The notes: generated from the sequence alone by a model not told the origin. A stretch of DNA of 64,000 nucleotides from Ferruginivarius sediminum (GCF_003344765.1 NZ_QPMH01000019.1:1-64000); one strand, 5' to 3'; counted from the first letter of the stretch, positions 1 to 8,906 are shown. Made by a program: numbers and translations.

Positions 1-123
1 GCCGCCGCCACCGCCGCCGCGCCCGCGCCGGCCGCCGCGGCCGCCTTTTTCGCGGTTCTCGGCATTGCCGGTTGCCTGTGGATCGAGACCGTCCGAGCCG
101 GTATCGCTTGCGGCGTCGTTCAT
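1..123 (-). CDS. N-terminal fragment of an unidentified Gly/Arg-rich protein
   Basis: An ATG at 123-121 on the minus strand opens a frame that stays open to the window edge (41 codons). It is preceded by an AAGGAA Shine-Dalgarno-like element 6-8 bases upstream. The visible part is hydrophilic and then becomes almost pure Gly and Arg (GGRGGRRGRGGGGGG at the edge), so it is a disordered, possibly nucleic-acid-binding N-terminus. It is divergent from the ETF-QO gene. The family cannot be named from 41 residues. The ribosome-binding site and the switch from a normal to a biased composition support a real gene, but the low-complexity tail could also be a by-product of a GCC repeat. Confidence 0.45.
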   Translation of the reverse strand, partial: MNDAASDTGSDGLDPQATGNAENREKGGRGGRRGRGGGGGG

Positions 124-491
124 GGCCGAATTCCTTGTCCCCAGTGACCGGGGCGGGTCGCCCCAACCGTTTTGATGAATCCGCTCTTGGGCGCAGTATT
201 TGGGCGCATGCACGCCAGCGGCTGTCGTTTTCGCGACTTGGAACGGCTCAAACGCGGCGCAACGTGCGTGTCGGCCTCAGACCATGGGAGAGTCGCATTC
301 CGATGGGCGCGCCATCGCGACATAGGCCAGCGTCCGGCGGCTAAATGGTTCGAAAATACCCGCGCAAGGCGTTATACCTTGGGTTCCGGTCCGCGCAGGC
401 GGTTTGGACCACTTGATTCGAGACGGCAGAGGACAAGGTCGATCGGGCGACACGGCATGCCGCAGCGGGCCCGCAAGCGACAGGGGGAGAG
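124..491. other. Intergenic region, no gene seen
   Basis: These 368 bases separate the divergent fragment gene and ETF-QO and should hold both promoters. Short frames on both strands are Arg-rich and lack a ribosome-binding site or recognisable motif. I see no tRNA, terminator or convincing -35/-10 pair here. Confidence 0.5.
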
Positions 492-2147
492 ATGAGCGAA
501 CGCGAGTACATGGAATACGATGTCGTGATCGTCGGCGCCGGCCCGGCCGGCCTGGCCGCCGCGATCCGGCTGCGTCAGCTTGGCGAGGAGAGCGGGCGGG
601 AGATCAGCGTCTGCGTCCTCGAAAAGGGCTCGGAAGTCGGCGCCCACATCCTCTCCGGCGCGGTGCTGGAAACCCGCGCGCTGGACGAACTGATCCCCGA
701 CTGGAGCGACAAGGGCGCGCCGCTGAACGCGCCGGTCAGCGAGGAGAAGTTCCTGTTCCTGACCGAGAGCGGCAGCCGCTCCATGCCGATCTGGATGCTG
801 CCCAAGCAGATGCACAACCACGGCAACCACGTCGTCTCGCTGGGCAACGTCTGCCGCTGGATGGCCGAGCAGGCCGAGGCCGCGGGCGTGGAGATCTACC
901 CCGGATTCGCCGCCGCCGAGGTGCTGCTGGACGAGCAGGACCGCGTCTACGGCGTCGCCACCAACGACATGGGCGTGGCCGCCGACGGCTCGCACAAGCC
1001 CAGCTACACGCCGGGTATCGAACTGCGCGCCAAGTACACCATGTTCGCCGAGGGCTGCCGCGGCTCGCTCAGCCAGCAGCTCATGCAGACCTTCGGCCTG
1101 CGCGAGAACAGCGACCCGCAGACCTACGGCATCGGCATCAAGGAACTGTGGGAGGTCGATCCCGCCAAGCACAAGCTGGGCACGGTGATCCACACCGCCG
1201 GCTGGCCGATGGACAGCAACACCTGGGGTGGCTCGTTCATCTATCACCTGGAGAACAACCAGGTGTACGTGGGCTACGTCATCGGCCTGGACTACGAGAA
1301 CCCGCACCTCTCGCCCTTCGACGAGTTCCAGCGGTTCAAGACCCACCCCGCCATCCGCCCGATGCTGGAGGGCGGCAAGCGCGTCAGCTATGGCGCCCGC
1401 GCGCTGAACGAGGGTGGCCTGCAGTCTATCCCCAAGCTGGTCTTCCCGGGCGGCATGCTGATCGGCTGCTCGGCGGGCTTCCTGAACGTGCCGAAGATCA
1501 AGGGCAGCCACAACGCCATGAAGACCGGCATGCTGGCCGCCGAAAGCGTGGCCGAGGCCCTGGCCGGCGGCGACGAGGGGCAGGGCACGCTGGAAAGCTA
1601 TCCCGAAAAGTTCCGGCAAAGCTGGGTCCATGAAGAACTGCACCGTGCCCGCAATTTCCGCCCGGCGGCGGCGCGCTGGGGCATGCGCTTCGGCACCCTC
1701 TACGCCGGCTTCGACCTGAAGGTGCTGGGTGGCAAGGCGCCGTGGACGCTGCACCACAAGCACGCGGACAACGAGACGCTGAAGCCCAAGGACCAGATGC
1801 CGAAGATCGAGTATCCGAAGCCCGACGGCGTCGTCAGCTTCGACAAGCTGTCCAGCGTGTTCCTCGCCAACGTCGCCCACGACGAGGACCAGCCCTGCCA
1901 CCTGAAGCTGCGCGACGACAGCGTGCCGGTGGAATACAACCTGGCCAATTTCGACGCGCCGGAACAGCGCTATTGCCCGGCCAGCGTGTACGAGATCGTG
2001 CGCGACAACGACGGCTCCAACCCGCGTCTGCAGATCAACTTCACCAACTGCGTCCACTGCAAGACCTGCGACATCAAGGACCCGAAGCAGAACATCCAGT
2101 GGACCACCCCGGAAGGCGGCGGCGGGCCGAACTATCCGAATATGTGA
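492..2147 (+). CDS. Electron transfer flavoprotein-ubiquinone oxidoreductase
   Basis: This inner-membrane-associated FAD/4Fe-4S enzyme passes electrons from reduced ETF to the quinone pool. The 551-residue length is normal for the family. An FAD-binding GAGPAG motif lies at residues 15-20. The C-terminus carries the 4Fe-4S ligands, one Cys in YCPAS and three in CVHCKTC, and ends with the typical GGPNYPNM. The ATG at 492 follows a GGGGGAGAG ribosome-binding site. It is the downstream acceptor for ETF and so connects functionally with etfB and the dimethylglycine-dehydrogenase-type gene about 9-12 kb away. Identification is by family motifs and is secure; etfA is not in the window. Confidence 0.96.
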   Translation: MSEREYMEYDVVIVGAGPAGLAAAIRLRQLGEESGREISVCVLEKGSEVGAHILSGAVLETRALDELIPDWSDKGAPLNAPVSEEKFLFLTESGSRSMPIWMLPKQMHNHGNHVVSLGNVCRWMAEQAEAAGVEIYPGFAAAEVLLDEQDRVYGVATNDMGVAADGSHKPSYTPGIELRAKYTMFAEGCRGSLSQQLMQTFGLRENSDPQTYGIGIKELWEVDPAKHKLGTVIHTAGWPMDSNTWGGSFIYHLENNQVYVGYVIGLDYENPHLSPFDEFQRFKTHPAIRPMLEGGKRVSYGARALNEGGLQSIPKLVFPGGMLIGCSAGFLNVPKIKGSHNAMKTGMLAAESVAEALAGGDEGQGTLESYPEKFRQSWVHEELHRARNFRPAAARWGMRFGTLYAGFDLKVLGGKAPWTLHHKHADNETLKPKDQMPKIEYPKPDGVVSFDKLSSVFLANVAHDEDQPCHLKLRDDSVPVEYNLANFDAPEQRYCPASVYEIVRDNDGSNPRLQINFTNCVHCKTCDIKDPKQNIQWTTPEGGGGPNYPNM

Positions 2148-2174
2148 GGGTTGGGGCGGTCTGGGGTGACCGCC

Positions 2175-2819
2175 ATGAGATGGCTGTTTGTTTCGCTCGT
2201 CTGGATCTTTTGCGCGGTCGGGCTGATCGGCTGCGCAGAGACGCCGCCGTTGCCGCCGGCCGATGGTGGCGCGCGAACCCATGCCGTACGCGTGATCGAC
2301 AGGGGGTGGCATACGGCAATCGTGGTGCCGCGACCCGAGTTGGCCGCGACCGGCCTGCTGCCAGAGGCCGGTGACTTCCCCGATGCGGCGTTCATCGAGT
2401 TCGGCTGGGGCGACCGGGTTTACTACCCCGCGAAGACCACGACACTTGGCATGACGCTTTCGGCCGCATTCACGGCGACCCCTGCGGTGATGCACGTGGC
2501 CGGTCATTCCCGTGCACCCGACGAGGCGCATCCTGGCTCGGAGGTAATCCGTGTGGCGCTCACGGACAGCGGGTTCCGAGGTCTCGTCCGCGCCATCGCC
2601 GGGGAATTCCAACGTCCGGGCGGCGGCCGCGCAGTATCCGTTTCGCGCGGCCTGTTCCCGGACAGCCTATTCTACGATGCGCATGGCACGTTCCACCTGT
2701 TCAATACCTGCAACACCTGGACCGCGCGCATGCTGCGTGCCGGTGGCGTGGACCTCTCACCCGTCGGCGTCGTCACCGCCAATGACCTGATGACGCGCCT
2801 TCGGGCAGCTACGGGTTGA
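2175..2819 (+). CDS. DUF2459 family lipoprotein
   Basis: A 214-residue protein starting MRWLFVSLVWIF with a hydrophobic signal and a lipobox (LIGC, Cys near residue 20), so probably a lipoprotein. The body matches the conserved hypothetical family DUF2459 (RVIDRGWHTAIVVP near the N-terminus, an EFGWGDRVYY block, and a C-terminal HLFNTCNTWTA block). The invariant His, Cys and Asn positions suggest a cysteine-peptidase-like fold, but no function is established. The start at 2175 is preferred over a TTG at 2151 because it places the signal peptide at the N-terminus and has GGGGTGA upstream. It lies 27 bases after ETF-QO and may be co-transcribed. Confidence 0.85.
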   Translation: MRWLFVSLVWIFCAVGLIGCAETPPLPPADGGARTHAVRVIDRGWHTAIVVPRPELAATGLLPEAGDFPDAAFIEFGWGDRVYYPAKTTTLGMTLSAAFTATPAVMHVAGHSRAPDEAHPGSEVIRVALTDSGFRGLVRAIAGEFQRPGGGRAVSVSRGLFPDSLFYDAHGTFHLFNTCNTWTARMLRAGGVDLSPVGVVTANDLMTRLRAATG

Positions 2820-3130
2820 GCGTTTCTCCAGCAGTCGCTGTCGATGCAGGCCGCGACTTCCGCTCCGTGGTCGAGGCCATGGGAACCTGGCGCCAGCGCT
2901 GGGGGAGTCCGAGCCGTCGCCGGAGAACCTGGACGCCTCCCCGTTGGTGTGGGGCATGCGGCGCAAGCCATCGCATGCAGGCGCCTGCAGATGGTCGGCC
3001 AGCGCGCCCTTGAGAACGCCATCCAATCCGCCCTGGGGCTGAGCCCCTTTGCCGGCGTGGTCAAGCGGGTGGGGTAAGGCGCGAGCACGAACGCACTCCG
3101 CTACGCCCGTCGAGGGATGAGACGTTGCCG
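2820..3130. other. Intergenic region, no convincing gene
   Basis: Between the DUF2459 gene and the stop of the DUF1127 gene lie 311 bases. Several overlapping frames on both strands are open (for example plus 2844-3077), but none has a ribosome-binding site plus a recognisable family. It may contain the decayed remains of a gene; I cannot identify one. Confidence 0.4.
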
Positions 3131-3349
3131 CTAAACCTCGCCGTCCTCGAGTTGCGTGGCGTATTCGTGGATACTTTCGCGTGGCACGCCCATCCAGGCG
3201 AGCGTGCGGTTGTCGAGGGCCTTGAGCGCGCGCACCGTGCGGGCGATACGCCGGCGGCGCTGGGCATCCGCCCAGATGCGGGCGAGGCGCCGTGCCTGGC
3301 GGTTCCACGGAAGGGTCTGGATGGTGCTGGCGATTGTGGCTGCGGTCAT
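3131..3349 (-). CDS. DUF1127 (YjiS-type) small Arg-rich protein
   Basis: A 72-residue basic protein. The C-terminal half carries the DUF1127 signature, an Arg-rich helix followed by ALKALDNRTLAWMGVPRESI. Family members in alphaproteobacteria are small, often stress- or phosphate-responsive proteins, some of which bind RNA; no activity can be read from this sequence. A perfect AGGAGG lies 5 bases before the ATG. It is divergently transcribed from a LysR regulator across a 162-base gap, a common arrangement, so that regulator may control it. The small size and strong ribosome-binding site argue against a chance frame. Confidence 0.85.
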   Translation of the reverse strand: MTAATIASTIQTLPWNRQARRLARIWADAQRRRRIARTVRALKALDNRTLAWMGVPRESIHEYATQLEDGEV

Positions 3350-3511
3350 GGCGGCCTCCTTTTACGCTTGAGCACTCTTTGATGGACGCACCCGCCATCG
3401 CGTGCACCATGTTGCCGTTAGCGAGGAATATCGTGGTAGAACGGGCGCGCAACCAGCGAATTCCGCGCAAGAACACTTGAGCTAGGTTCATCTGTCAGCT
3501 AGCCTGTCCTT

Positions 3512-4423
3512 ATGTCCGAAACCGGTCATCCGCTGCCGCCGTTCGCGGCCCTGCGCGCGTTTCACGCCGCCGCCGGCGCGGGGCGGCTGAAGGACGCGGC
3601 GAAGACGCTTGGCATCACGGAATCCGCGGTCAGCCATCAGATCCGCAACCTGGAGAATTTCGTCGGCGTCGCGCTGTTCGAGCGCCAAGGCCGGCAGCTA
3701 GGCCTGACTCCGTCGGGCGAGCGGTACTTTGCGGCTCTCGATCCGGCGATCCTGCAGATTCGCGAGGCGACTGCGGCGTTGATGGGGCCGGCGGACCGGG
3801 TGCGGGTAACTTTGACCCTGCCGCCATCGCTCGCGATTCTGTGGATGATCCCGAACCTGGGGGCTTTCGAGGCGGCGTGCCCGGGCATCGACCTGCAGCT
3901 CGTCACCACGGCACGGCTCTGCGACATGCGGCGCGAGCAGATCGACCTGGCCATCCGTCACGGCCACGGGGCCTGGAGTGGGCTGGAGAGCCGCTTTCTC
4001 GCGGCCGAGCGGGCCTTTCCAGTCTGCCGGCCGGGTTACCTGGACGCGGCGCTGCTTGCGGATCCGGACGCGGCGCTTGCGAATTCCCGCCTTATCGTCA
4101 ACAGCGTGCATCCCGACGAGTGGACCGAGTGGGCGAAGGCCCACGGCCTGAAGCCGCCATCAATGGCCGGCGGGCTTTCGCTGACGGCGCTGGAGCACGT
4201 GCTGGAAGCGGCTGAAAGCGGCCTGGGCCTTGCCATCGGCCGCCGCCCTGCGGTCGACGCGCGCCTGCAGGCGGGCAACCTGATCGCTCCATTCGGCACG
4301 GCGGAAACGACGGGCGCCGGCTACTACCTGTGCTGGCCCGCCGACGTTCAGCCGACCGCCGCCGCGCGCCGCGTCATGCGCTCGCTGGAATCCCTTGCCG
4401 AGGACAAGGAAGGCGGAATCTAG
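3512..4423 (+). CDS. LysR-family transcriptional regulator (GcvA-like)
   Basis: A 303-residue LTTR with an N-terminal winged helix-turn-helix (residues about 9-68, including the block KDAAKTLGITESAVSHQIRN) and a C-terminal substrate-binding domain. It most resembles the GcvA/AmpR branch, which typically begins PPFAALRAFHAAA. No effector can be deduced. It is divergent from the DUF1127 gene, its most likely target besides itself. There is no clear Shine-Dalgarno before the ATG at 3512, so the transcript may be weakly translated or nearly leaderless. The stop is followed at once by a perfect hairpin. Confidence 0.92.
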   Translation: MSETGHPLPPFAALRAFHAAAGAGRLKDAAKTLGITESAVSHQIRNLENFVGVALFERQGRQLGLTPSGERYFAALDPAILQIREATAALMGPADRVRVTLTLPPSLAILWMIPNLGAFEAACPGIDLQLVTTARLCDMRREQIDLAIRHGHGAWSGLESRFLAAERAFPVCRPGYLDAALLADPDAALANSRLIVNSVHPDEWTEWAKAHGLKPPSMAGGLSLTALEHVLEAAESGLGLAIGRRPAVDARLQAGNLIAPFGTAETTGAGYYLCWPADVQPTAAARRVMRSLESLAEDKEGGI

Positions 4424-4460
4424 AGCCTTTGGGCGATTCACGGAATTGCCCAAAGGCTCT
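4422..4460. terminator. Perfect 13-bp hairpin between convergent genes
   Basis: AGAGCCTTTGGGC (4422-4434) pairs exactly with GCCCAAAGGCTCT (4448-4460) around a 13-base loop. It starts at the end of the LysR stop codon. No U-tract follows, so it may act bidirectionally or protect the 3' end rather than be a classical terminator. It is one of two adjacent palindromes here. Confidence 0.6.
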
Positions 4461-4476
4461 AACTCGTTCATCTGAC

Positions 4477-4520
4477 GCATTTTCGGGCGACGAAGCGGCT
4501 CCCACTTCGTCTGAAAATGC
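4477..4520. repeat. Palindromic intergenic element (GCATTTTC...GAAAATGC)
   Basis: GCATTTTC (4477-4484) pairs with GAAAATGC (4513-4520), and GACGAAG pairs with CTTCGTC inside it, with a small asymmetric bulge. The flanking AGAGC-type ends and layout resemble the dispersed intergenic palindromes common in alphaproteobacterial genomes (family assignment is inference). It sits directly before the stop codon of the convergent histidine kinase gene. Confidence 0.5.
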
Positions 4521-4521
4521 T

Positions 4522-5928
4522 CTAAGCCTCGGAAGCCTCGGCGTCGAGGACGCGGGCGCGGGGGAAGCGGGCGATCACCCGCGTGCCGTTGCCGGGCTCG
4601 CTCTCGATCTTGAAGGCCCCGCCGTGCAGCTCCACGAAACCACGGACGAGCGCGAGGCCAAGGCCGCTGCCCTCGTGCCGGCGGCCGAAATCGTCGTCGG
4701 ACTGGTGGAAGGGCTCGATCACGCGCTCGATCTCCTCGGCCGGAATGCCCGGCCCATCATCCGTGACAGTCAGCACAAGCTCGCCATTTTCTACCTGGCA
4801 ACGCACGTCGACGTGCCCGCCGCTTGGCGTGAACTTGACGGCATTGCCGATCAGGTTGAGGCATATTTGCCGGAACAGCCGTAAGTCGCCGTACAGCAGG
4901 GGCCGCGATTCCGGCTCCGATAATGTGAGTTCCACGCCCTTCGGCCCGGCGGAGCCTTCGAGCATGGTGACGCACGTCCGTGCGGCATCGCAGGGATCGA
5001 AGCGCTCCTCGCAGAGTTCGTAGCGGCCGGCCTCGATCCGCGCGACGTCGAGGACGTCGTGGATGATGGTGAGCAGGTGCTGGCCGCTCGTCAGGATGTT
5101 GTCGGCATAGTTGCGGTAGACCTTGTTGCCGAGGGGCCCGAGGGATTCGTCGCGCATCAATTCCGAGAAGCCGATGATCGCGTTCAGCGGTGTGCGCAGT
5201 TCGTGGCTCATGTTGGCCAGGAAGCGGGACTTCGCGCTGTTCGCGGCCATGGCGGCCTCGCGCGCCTCCTGCTCGCTTTCGGCCTTGCGCTGACTGCGGC
5301 GGATTTCCAGTAGAGAGAATGCGATCAGAAGCAACGCGGCGCCCAGAAGGCCCGCCTCGTGCAGCAGGTCCCGCTGCTCCAGTGCGTGCAGGCGATCCAT
5401 GAGCGCCGCCCGCTGCTCGCCGGCGACGACGCCCAGCGTGATGTCATGCAGCGGTCCCTGGTAGGCGCCGAGGCGTTCGGCAATCAATTCGCGTGCGCGC
5501 GTGTCGCCGGGGCTCAGCCCGCGCACTACCGGCTCCACTGCCCGCAGGTCCTCCTGAAAGCGCCGCACCGTCTCGATCGCATCGTCGATCTCCGGTGCAG
5601 CCGCGGATTCCCGTCCGTTCAGGAACACGGGCGCCCGGCTCCACAACAGGTCAAAGCGCAGCATGACCTCGTCGTGGTCCGTTCCCGGCGCTTCGAAGAC
5701 GAAGCGGTCGACGGTCGACAGGAACTTGCTCAGCTCGAGTTCAAGTTGGCTGGCGATCCAGTGGTTGGTGCGGGACAGATGGCTGAAGGTCTCGCGTTCG
5801 CGGCTGGTCCGCTCATGCTGCAGCAGCACCAGTGCGATCAGGGTAAGGCCGAAGATCAGGGTGGCGGCCACTCGGAAGCGCCAGCTTCCGTAAACGCGGC
5901 GCCATGTGAAACCAAGGCTATTGAACAT
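4522..5928 (-). CDS. Membrane sensor histidine kinase
   Basis: A 468-residue kinase. TM1 spans about residues 19-37 and TM2 about 191-209, enclosing a roughly 150-residue periplasmic helical sensor region. Then come a HisKA domain with [17 protein letters not shown] (phospho-acceptor His242) and an HATPase_c domain with the N-box [11 protein letters not shown]1 DDGPGIP and G2 GSGLGLAL. There is no receiver domain and no response regulator next to it, so its output partner is elsewhere. Its start overlaps the 3' end of the exported molybdopterin-fold gene by 11 bases, indicating translational coupling; that protein is the obvious candidate periplasmic input. Confidence 0.93.
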   Translation of the reverse strand: MFNSLGFTWRRVYGSWRFRVAATLIFGLTLIALVLLQHERTSRERETFSHLSRTNHWIASQLELELSKFLSTVDRFVFEAPGTDHDEVMLRFDLLWSRAPVFLNGRESAAAPEIDDAIETVRRFQEDLRAVEPVVRGLSPGDTRARELIAERLGAYQGPLHDITLGVVAGEQRAALMDRLHALEQRDLLHEAGLLGAALLLIAFSLLEIRRSQRKAESEQEAREAAMAANSAKSRFLANMSHELRTPLNAIIGFSELMRDESLGPLGNKVYRNYADNILTSGQHLLTIIHDVLDVARIEAGRYELCEERFDPCDAARTCVTMLEGSAGPKGVELTLSEPESRPLLYGDLRLFRQICLNLIGNAVKFTPSGGHVDVRCQVENGELVLTVTDDGPGIPAEEIERVIEPFHQSDDDFGRRHEGSGLGLALVRGFVELHGGAFKIESEPGNGTRVIARFPRARVLDAEASEA

Positions 5929-6439
5929 GGAGGCGGCTCAGCTGCCAGACGGATTTGTAGTTATTGCGGTCGGGATGGCGGTTATCCCCGTCGGGGTTCG
6001 GGTAGATAATCCAGAGCGGTCCCTTCTCGCGCACCGTCATCGCCTCACCGTTGCGGCGGATTGCCAGCAGGACCGGATACATTTCCAGATCGGTGGCGGG
6101 GATCTCCGCCGCATAGTCGTTGAGCGCAATTGCGCGGATCACGTCGCCCTTTGCGCCGACACGCTCCAGTACATCGGCCAGCAGCGGACCCTCGAAGACC
6201 TGCGGGCCCTGCGTCCAGTCCGTATAGGTCTTCAGCCGGTGCTGCGGCAAGGCGTTCAGCATCGTACGGTCGAACGCGGCCGCTTCTTCCTGATTGGTCA
6301 CGTCGATCCGGCCTGTAACCCGAAGCAGCACGCGTTCCGACGGTTGTGGAAGCTCCCCTGCTGCCTTGGCGATTGATGAGAACACAGCCCCGATTCCCGC
6401 CGCCGCCACGGCCTTTATGAATGCTCGTCTGAAAAGCAT
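5918..6439 (-). CDS. Small exported molybdopterin-binding-fold protein (sulfite-oxidase-like), Cys-less
   Basis: A 173-residue protein with an N-terminal signal containing FRRAFIK, which fits a Tat motif, and a cut after about SIAKA. The remainder resembles the short molybdopterin-dependent oxidoreductase-like domain (GRIDVTNQ, a [12 protein letters not shown] block, and a C-terminal [14 protein letters not shown]). Enzymes of the SUOX/YedY class coordinate molybdenum through a Cys, yet this protein contains no Cys at all, so it is probably a ligand-binding or sensory derivative. It is the first gene of a two-gene unit with the downstream histidine kinase. Family assignment is moderately sure; the sensory role is inference. 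Confidence 0.75.
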   Translation of the reverse strand: MLFRRAFIKAVAAAGIGAVFSSIAKAAGELPQPSERVLLRVTGRIDVTNQEEAAAFDRTMLNALPQHRLKTYTDWTQGPQVFEGPLLADVLERVGAKGDVIRAIALNDYAAEIPATDLEMYPVLLAIRRNGEAMTVREKGPLWIIYPNPDGDNRHPDRNNYKSVWQLSRLHVQ

Positions 6440-6733
6440 AACCCCCGCTATCGGTTTCGACCCCCGCAGCCGCAGATGGCATTAACCTTCCGTTTACGAA
6501 AGCCGAGCTTCTAGCACATAAAGGTGTGCAATGTCGTGACCGGTATCACTGCAGACCGGATTCTTTTGTGGAATCGGTGGTCGTCCCCTGCACGGCGGCC
6601 GTGTCGGCACAGGACTCTCGCCAAGCTGGACGGCAACCCGCTTGTCCGCATTGCGGCCGGCTTTTCGCTGGGATATCCGTTGCGGGGCGCATGTTGGCAT
6701 GCGGCTACGCCGAGATTATCGAAGGGGCGTTTC

Positions 6734-7732
6734 GTGCCGTCACATCCCGGTTCCGAAAATCCAGGCGCCGAAACCGCCGCGGTCGTGGACCTGACCGCGG
6801 CCATCATTGCGGTGAGCAACGAGGAACCGAGGATACTCACCGTCGGGGAGGCGGGGCGGAACGGCGGCGATGGGCTGGATTCCCTCCCTTCCGGACCGCT
6901 CGAACCAGGTGACCGCACGCTGGAGGCGGGACTGCGCCGCTGGGTCGAGCGACAGACCGGCCAAACCCTCGGTTATGTGGAGCAGCTTTACACCTTTGGC
7001 GACCGCAACCGGGCGCTGACCGGGCCCGCCGGCCCGCGTGTACTGTCCATCGGCTATCTGGCGCTCGTGCGCGAGGCGCGTCCGGCCCAGGCAGAGGCGG
7101 CGTGGAAGGGCTGGTATCGCTATCTGCCCTGGGAGGATTGGCGTGATGGCCGGCCGGAAGTGCTGGACCGCCTCCAGCCGGCGTTAGTGGAGTGGGCCGG
7201 CCGCGCGCCCACGAAGGACGATATCAGGCTGCGGGAGAACCGGCTCGGCCTCACCTTCGGCCTGCATGGCGGGTCCTGGAACGATGAGCGGGTGCTGGAG
7301 CGTTACGAGTTGCTCTATGAAGCCGGACTCGTGCCGGAAGCGCATCGCGATGGCGCGGCGGCGCCGCCGGAATGCGCGGGGGCGGCAGTCGATACGGCAA
7401 ATCCGATGACGGCCGATCACCGCCGTATTCTGGCTACGGCGATCGGACGGCTGCGCGGCAAGATCAAGTATCGCCCCGTCGTGTTCGAGCTGATGCCGCC
7501 GGCCTTCACCCTGCTCCAGCTTCAGCGCACGGTCGAGGCGCTGGCCGGGGTGCGCCTGCACAAGCCGAACTTCCGCCGGCTGGTCAAGCGCCAGGGTTTG
7601 GTTGAGGAAACGGGCGAGACGGCGCTGGAAACCGGCGGCCGCCCCGCGAGTCTGGTGCGCTTCCGCCAGGAGGTGACGCTGGAACGCCCGGCACCTGGTG
7701 TCCGTCTCCCGATTGTCCGGCGGACGGGGTAG
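6734..7732 (+). CDS. nadQ: NadQ-type regulator of NAD biosynthesis (COG4111)
   Basis: A 332-residue protein of the alphaproteobacterial NAD-regulator family. It has an N-terminal Nudix-like domain (DLTAAIIAVSNEEPRILTV ... TFGDRNR) and a C-terminal winged-helix part (ELMPPAFTLLQLQRTVEAL ... NFRRLVKRQGLVEETGE). It probably lacks hydrolase activity and senses an NAD-related metabolite to repress nadABC. The GTG at 6734 is preferred because GAAGGGG lies 9 bases upstream and the family homology starts there; the frame is open upstream to 6524 but reads as noise. It is immediately upstream of nadA in the same orientation, and two matching 19-bp dyads flank the nadA promoter. Confidence 0.88.
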   Translation: MPSHPGSENPGAETAAVVDLTAAIIAVSNEEPRILTVGEAGRNGGDGLDSLPSGPLEPGDRTLEAGLRRWVERQTGQTLGYVEQLYTFGDRNRALTGPAGPRVLSIGYLALVREARPAQAEAAWKGWYRYLPWEDWRDGRPEVLDRLQPALVEWAGRAPTKDDIRLRENRLGLTFGLHGGSWNDERVLERYELLYEAGLVPEAHRDGAAAPPECAGAAVDTANPMTADHRRILATAIGRLRGKIKYRPVVFELMPPAFTLLQLQRTVEALAGVRLHKPNFRRLVKRQGLVEETGETALETGGRPASLVRFRQEVTLERPAPGVRLPIVRRTG

Positions 7733-7760
7733 GGATTGCCAGAGGCGTGCCGAGCGGCGC

Positions 7761-7788
7761 TTGACACCCTTATTCTCACTAGTAGTAT
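7761..7788 (+). promoter_or_regulatory. Sigma-70-like promoter of nadABC
   Basis: A perfect -35 TTGACA (7761-7766) is followed after 16 bases by TAGTAT (7783-7788; 4 of 6 to consensus). The -10 element lies inside the first NadQ-like operator, so bound repressor would block polymerase directly. Confidence 0.65.
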
Positions 7789-7789
7789 A
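7771..7789. promoter_or_regulatory. Candidate NadQ operator 1
   Basis: TATTCTCACTAGTAGTATA has the same 19-base architecture as operator 2 (TAT-n-CTC, 6-base centre, AGTATA) and matches it at 12 of 19 positions, all in the outer arms. It overlaps the -10 box of nadA. Confidence 0.65.
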
Positions 7790-7827
7790 TGGGGTGGCCG
7801 GGTCATCCGGCATTTTTTGAACCCTTA

Positions 7828-7846
7828 TATACTCGAAGCGAGTATA
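7828..7846. promoter_or_regulatory. Candidate NadQ operator 2
   Basis: TATACTCGAAGCGAGTATA is an inverted repeat with perfect 8-base arms (TATACTCG/CGAGTATA) around a 3-base centre. It sits in the leader and its right edge touches the AAGGAG ribosome-binding site (7846-7851) of nadA, so binding could block elongation or, on RNA, mask the start. Assignment to NadQ follows from the adjacent regulator gene. Confidence 0.7.
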
Positions 7847-7858
7847 AGGAGCTTTTTC

Positions 7859-8890
7859 ATGCCTGCGAACCCAACGCCCGAGGCCGCGTGCGGACCGGAA
7901 CCGCTTGCCTTCACGCCGGACGTGGAGGCGCGGACCGCGCATATCTATGAGCGGGTGCGCCACGTCGTGCCGCCCTTCGAGTGGCCTGTCCTGGCTCCGG
8001 ACATCGATGCGATCAACCGGCTGAAGCGGGAGCGCAACGCCGTCGTGCTGGCGCACAACTACCAGACGCCGGGAATCTACCACGGCATCGCCGACGTCGT
8101 CGGGGATTCGCTGGCGCTGGCGCGGCGGGCGAGCGAGAGCGATGCCGACGTTATCGTGATGTGCGGTGTCCACTTCATGGCCGAGACCGCCAAGCTGCTC
8201 AATCCCGGGAAGACGGTCCTGATCCCGGACGCGGACGCGGGCTGCTCGCTGGCGTCATCCATCACGGCGGCCGATGTCCGGCTGCTGCGCGAACGCTATC
8301 CCGGTGCGCCCGTGGTCTCCTACGTCAACACCTCGGCCGAGGTGAAAGCGGAATCCGACATCTGCTGCACCTCGGGCAACGCCGTTGAGATTGTCGAATC
8401 CCTGGGGTGCGACAGGGTGATCTTCCTGCCGGACGAGTACTTGGCGAAGTGGGTGGCCGGGCAGACCGACGTGGAGATCGTCTCGTGGGCGGGCCACTGC
8501 GAGGTGCACGAGCGCTTCGCGGGCCGGGATATCCACGAGCTGCGGGATTCCTATCCCGGCCTCGTCGTGCTCGCCCATCCCGAATGCCCGCCCGACGTTC
8601 TGGCCGAAGCCGATTTCACCGGCTCGACCGCGGCGATGGCCGGGTATGTCGACCGCGAGAAGCCCCGGCGGGTCGTCATGGTGACCGAGTGCTCGATGAG
8701 CGACAATGTCGCCGCCGCGCATCCTGACGTCGAGTTCGTTCGCCCCTGCAACCTCTGTCCGCACATGAAGCGGATCACTTTGCCGAAGATCCGCCGCTTG
8801 CTCGAGCGGATGGAGCCGAGGGTGGAGATTGACGCCGGGGTGGCCGAGCGGGCGCGTGGCGCGGTGGAACGGATGCTGGCGGTCAAGTGA
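7859..8890 (+). CDS. nadA: Quinolinate synthase
   Basis: NadA condenses iminoaspartate with dihydroxyacetone phosphate to quinolinate using a 4Fe-4S cluster. The 343-residue protein has the family blocks [23 protein letters not shown], an [16 protein letters not shown] block with the first ligand Cys, [19 protein letters not shown] and a C-terminal [14 protein letters not shown] with the last ligand Cys. ATG 7859 is chosen because AAGGAG lies 7 bases upstream and the NadQ-like operators end before it, although the frame is open further up. It is the first gene of nadABC. Confidence 0.96.
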   Translation: MPANPTPEAACGPEPLAFTPDVEARTAHIYERVRHVVPPFEWPVLAPDIDAINRLKRERNAVVLAHNYQTPGIYHGIADVVGDSLALARRASESDADVIVMCGVHFMAETAKLLNPGKTVLIPDADAGCSLASSITAADVRLLRERYPGAPVVSYVNTSAEVKAESDICCTSGNAVEIVESLGCDRVIFLPDEYLAKWVAGQTDVEIVSWAGHCEVHERFAGRDIHELRDSYPGLVVLAHPECPPDVLAEADFTGSTAAMAGYVDREKPRRVVMVTECSMSDNVAAAHPDVEFVRPCNLCPHMKRITLPKIRRLLERMEPRVEIDAGVAERARGAVERMLAVK

Positions 8891-8906
8891 GGTGGGTGCG
8901 CTTCGC

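Noticed and set aside
1..48. GCC/GGC-rich repeat at the window start as a regulatory repeat
   Set aside because: It is explained by Gly/Arg codons of the minus-strand gene.
310..360. GGTTCGAAAATACC as a tRNA T-arm
   Set aside because: No acceptor, D-arm or anticodon stem can be folded around it.
372..2612. A 746-codon open frame on the minus strand opposite ETF-QO
   Set aside because: It is antisense to a clear ETF-QO, has biased His/Val/Arg/Asp composition typical of GC-rich mirror frames, and shows no family motif.
6524..6733. Upstream extension of the nadQ frame
   Set aside because: The extra 70 residues are not family-like, and a good ribosome-binding site precedes GTG 6734.
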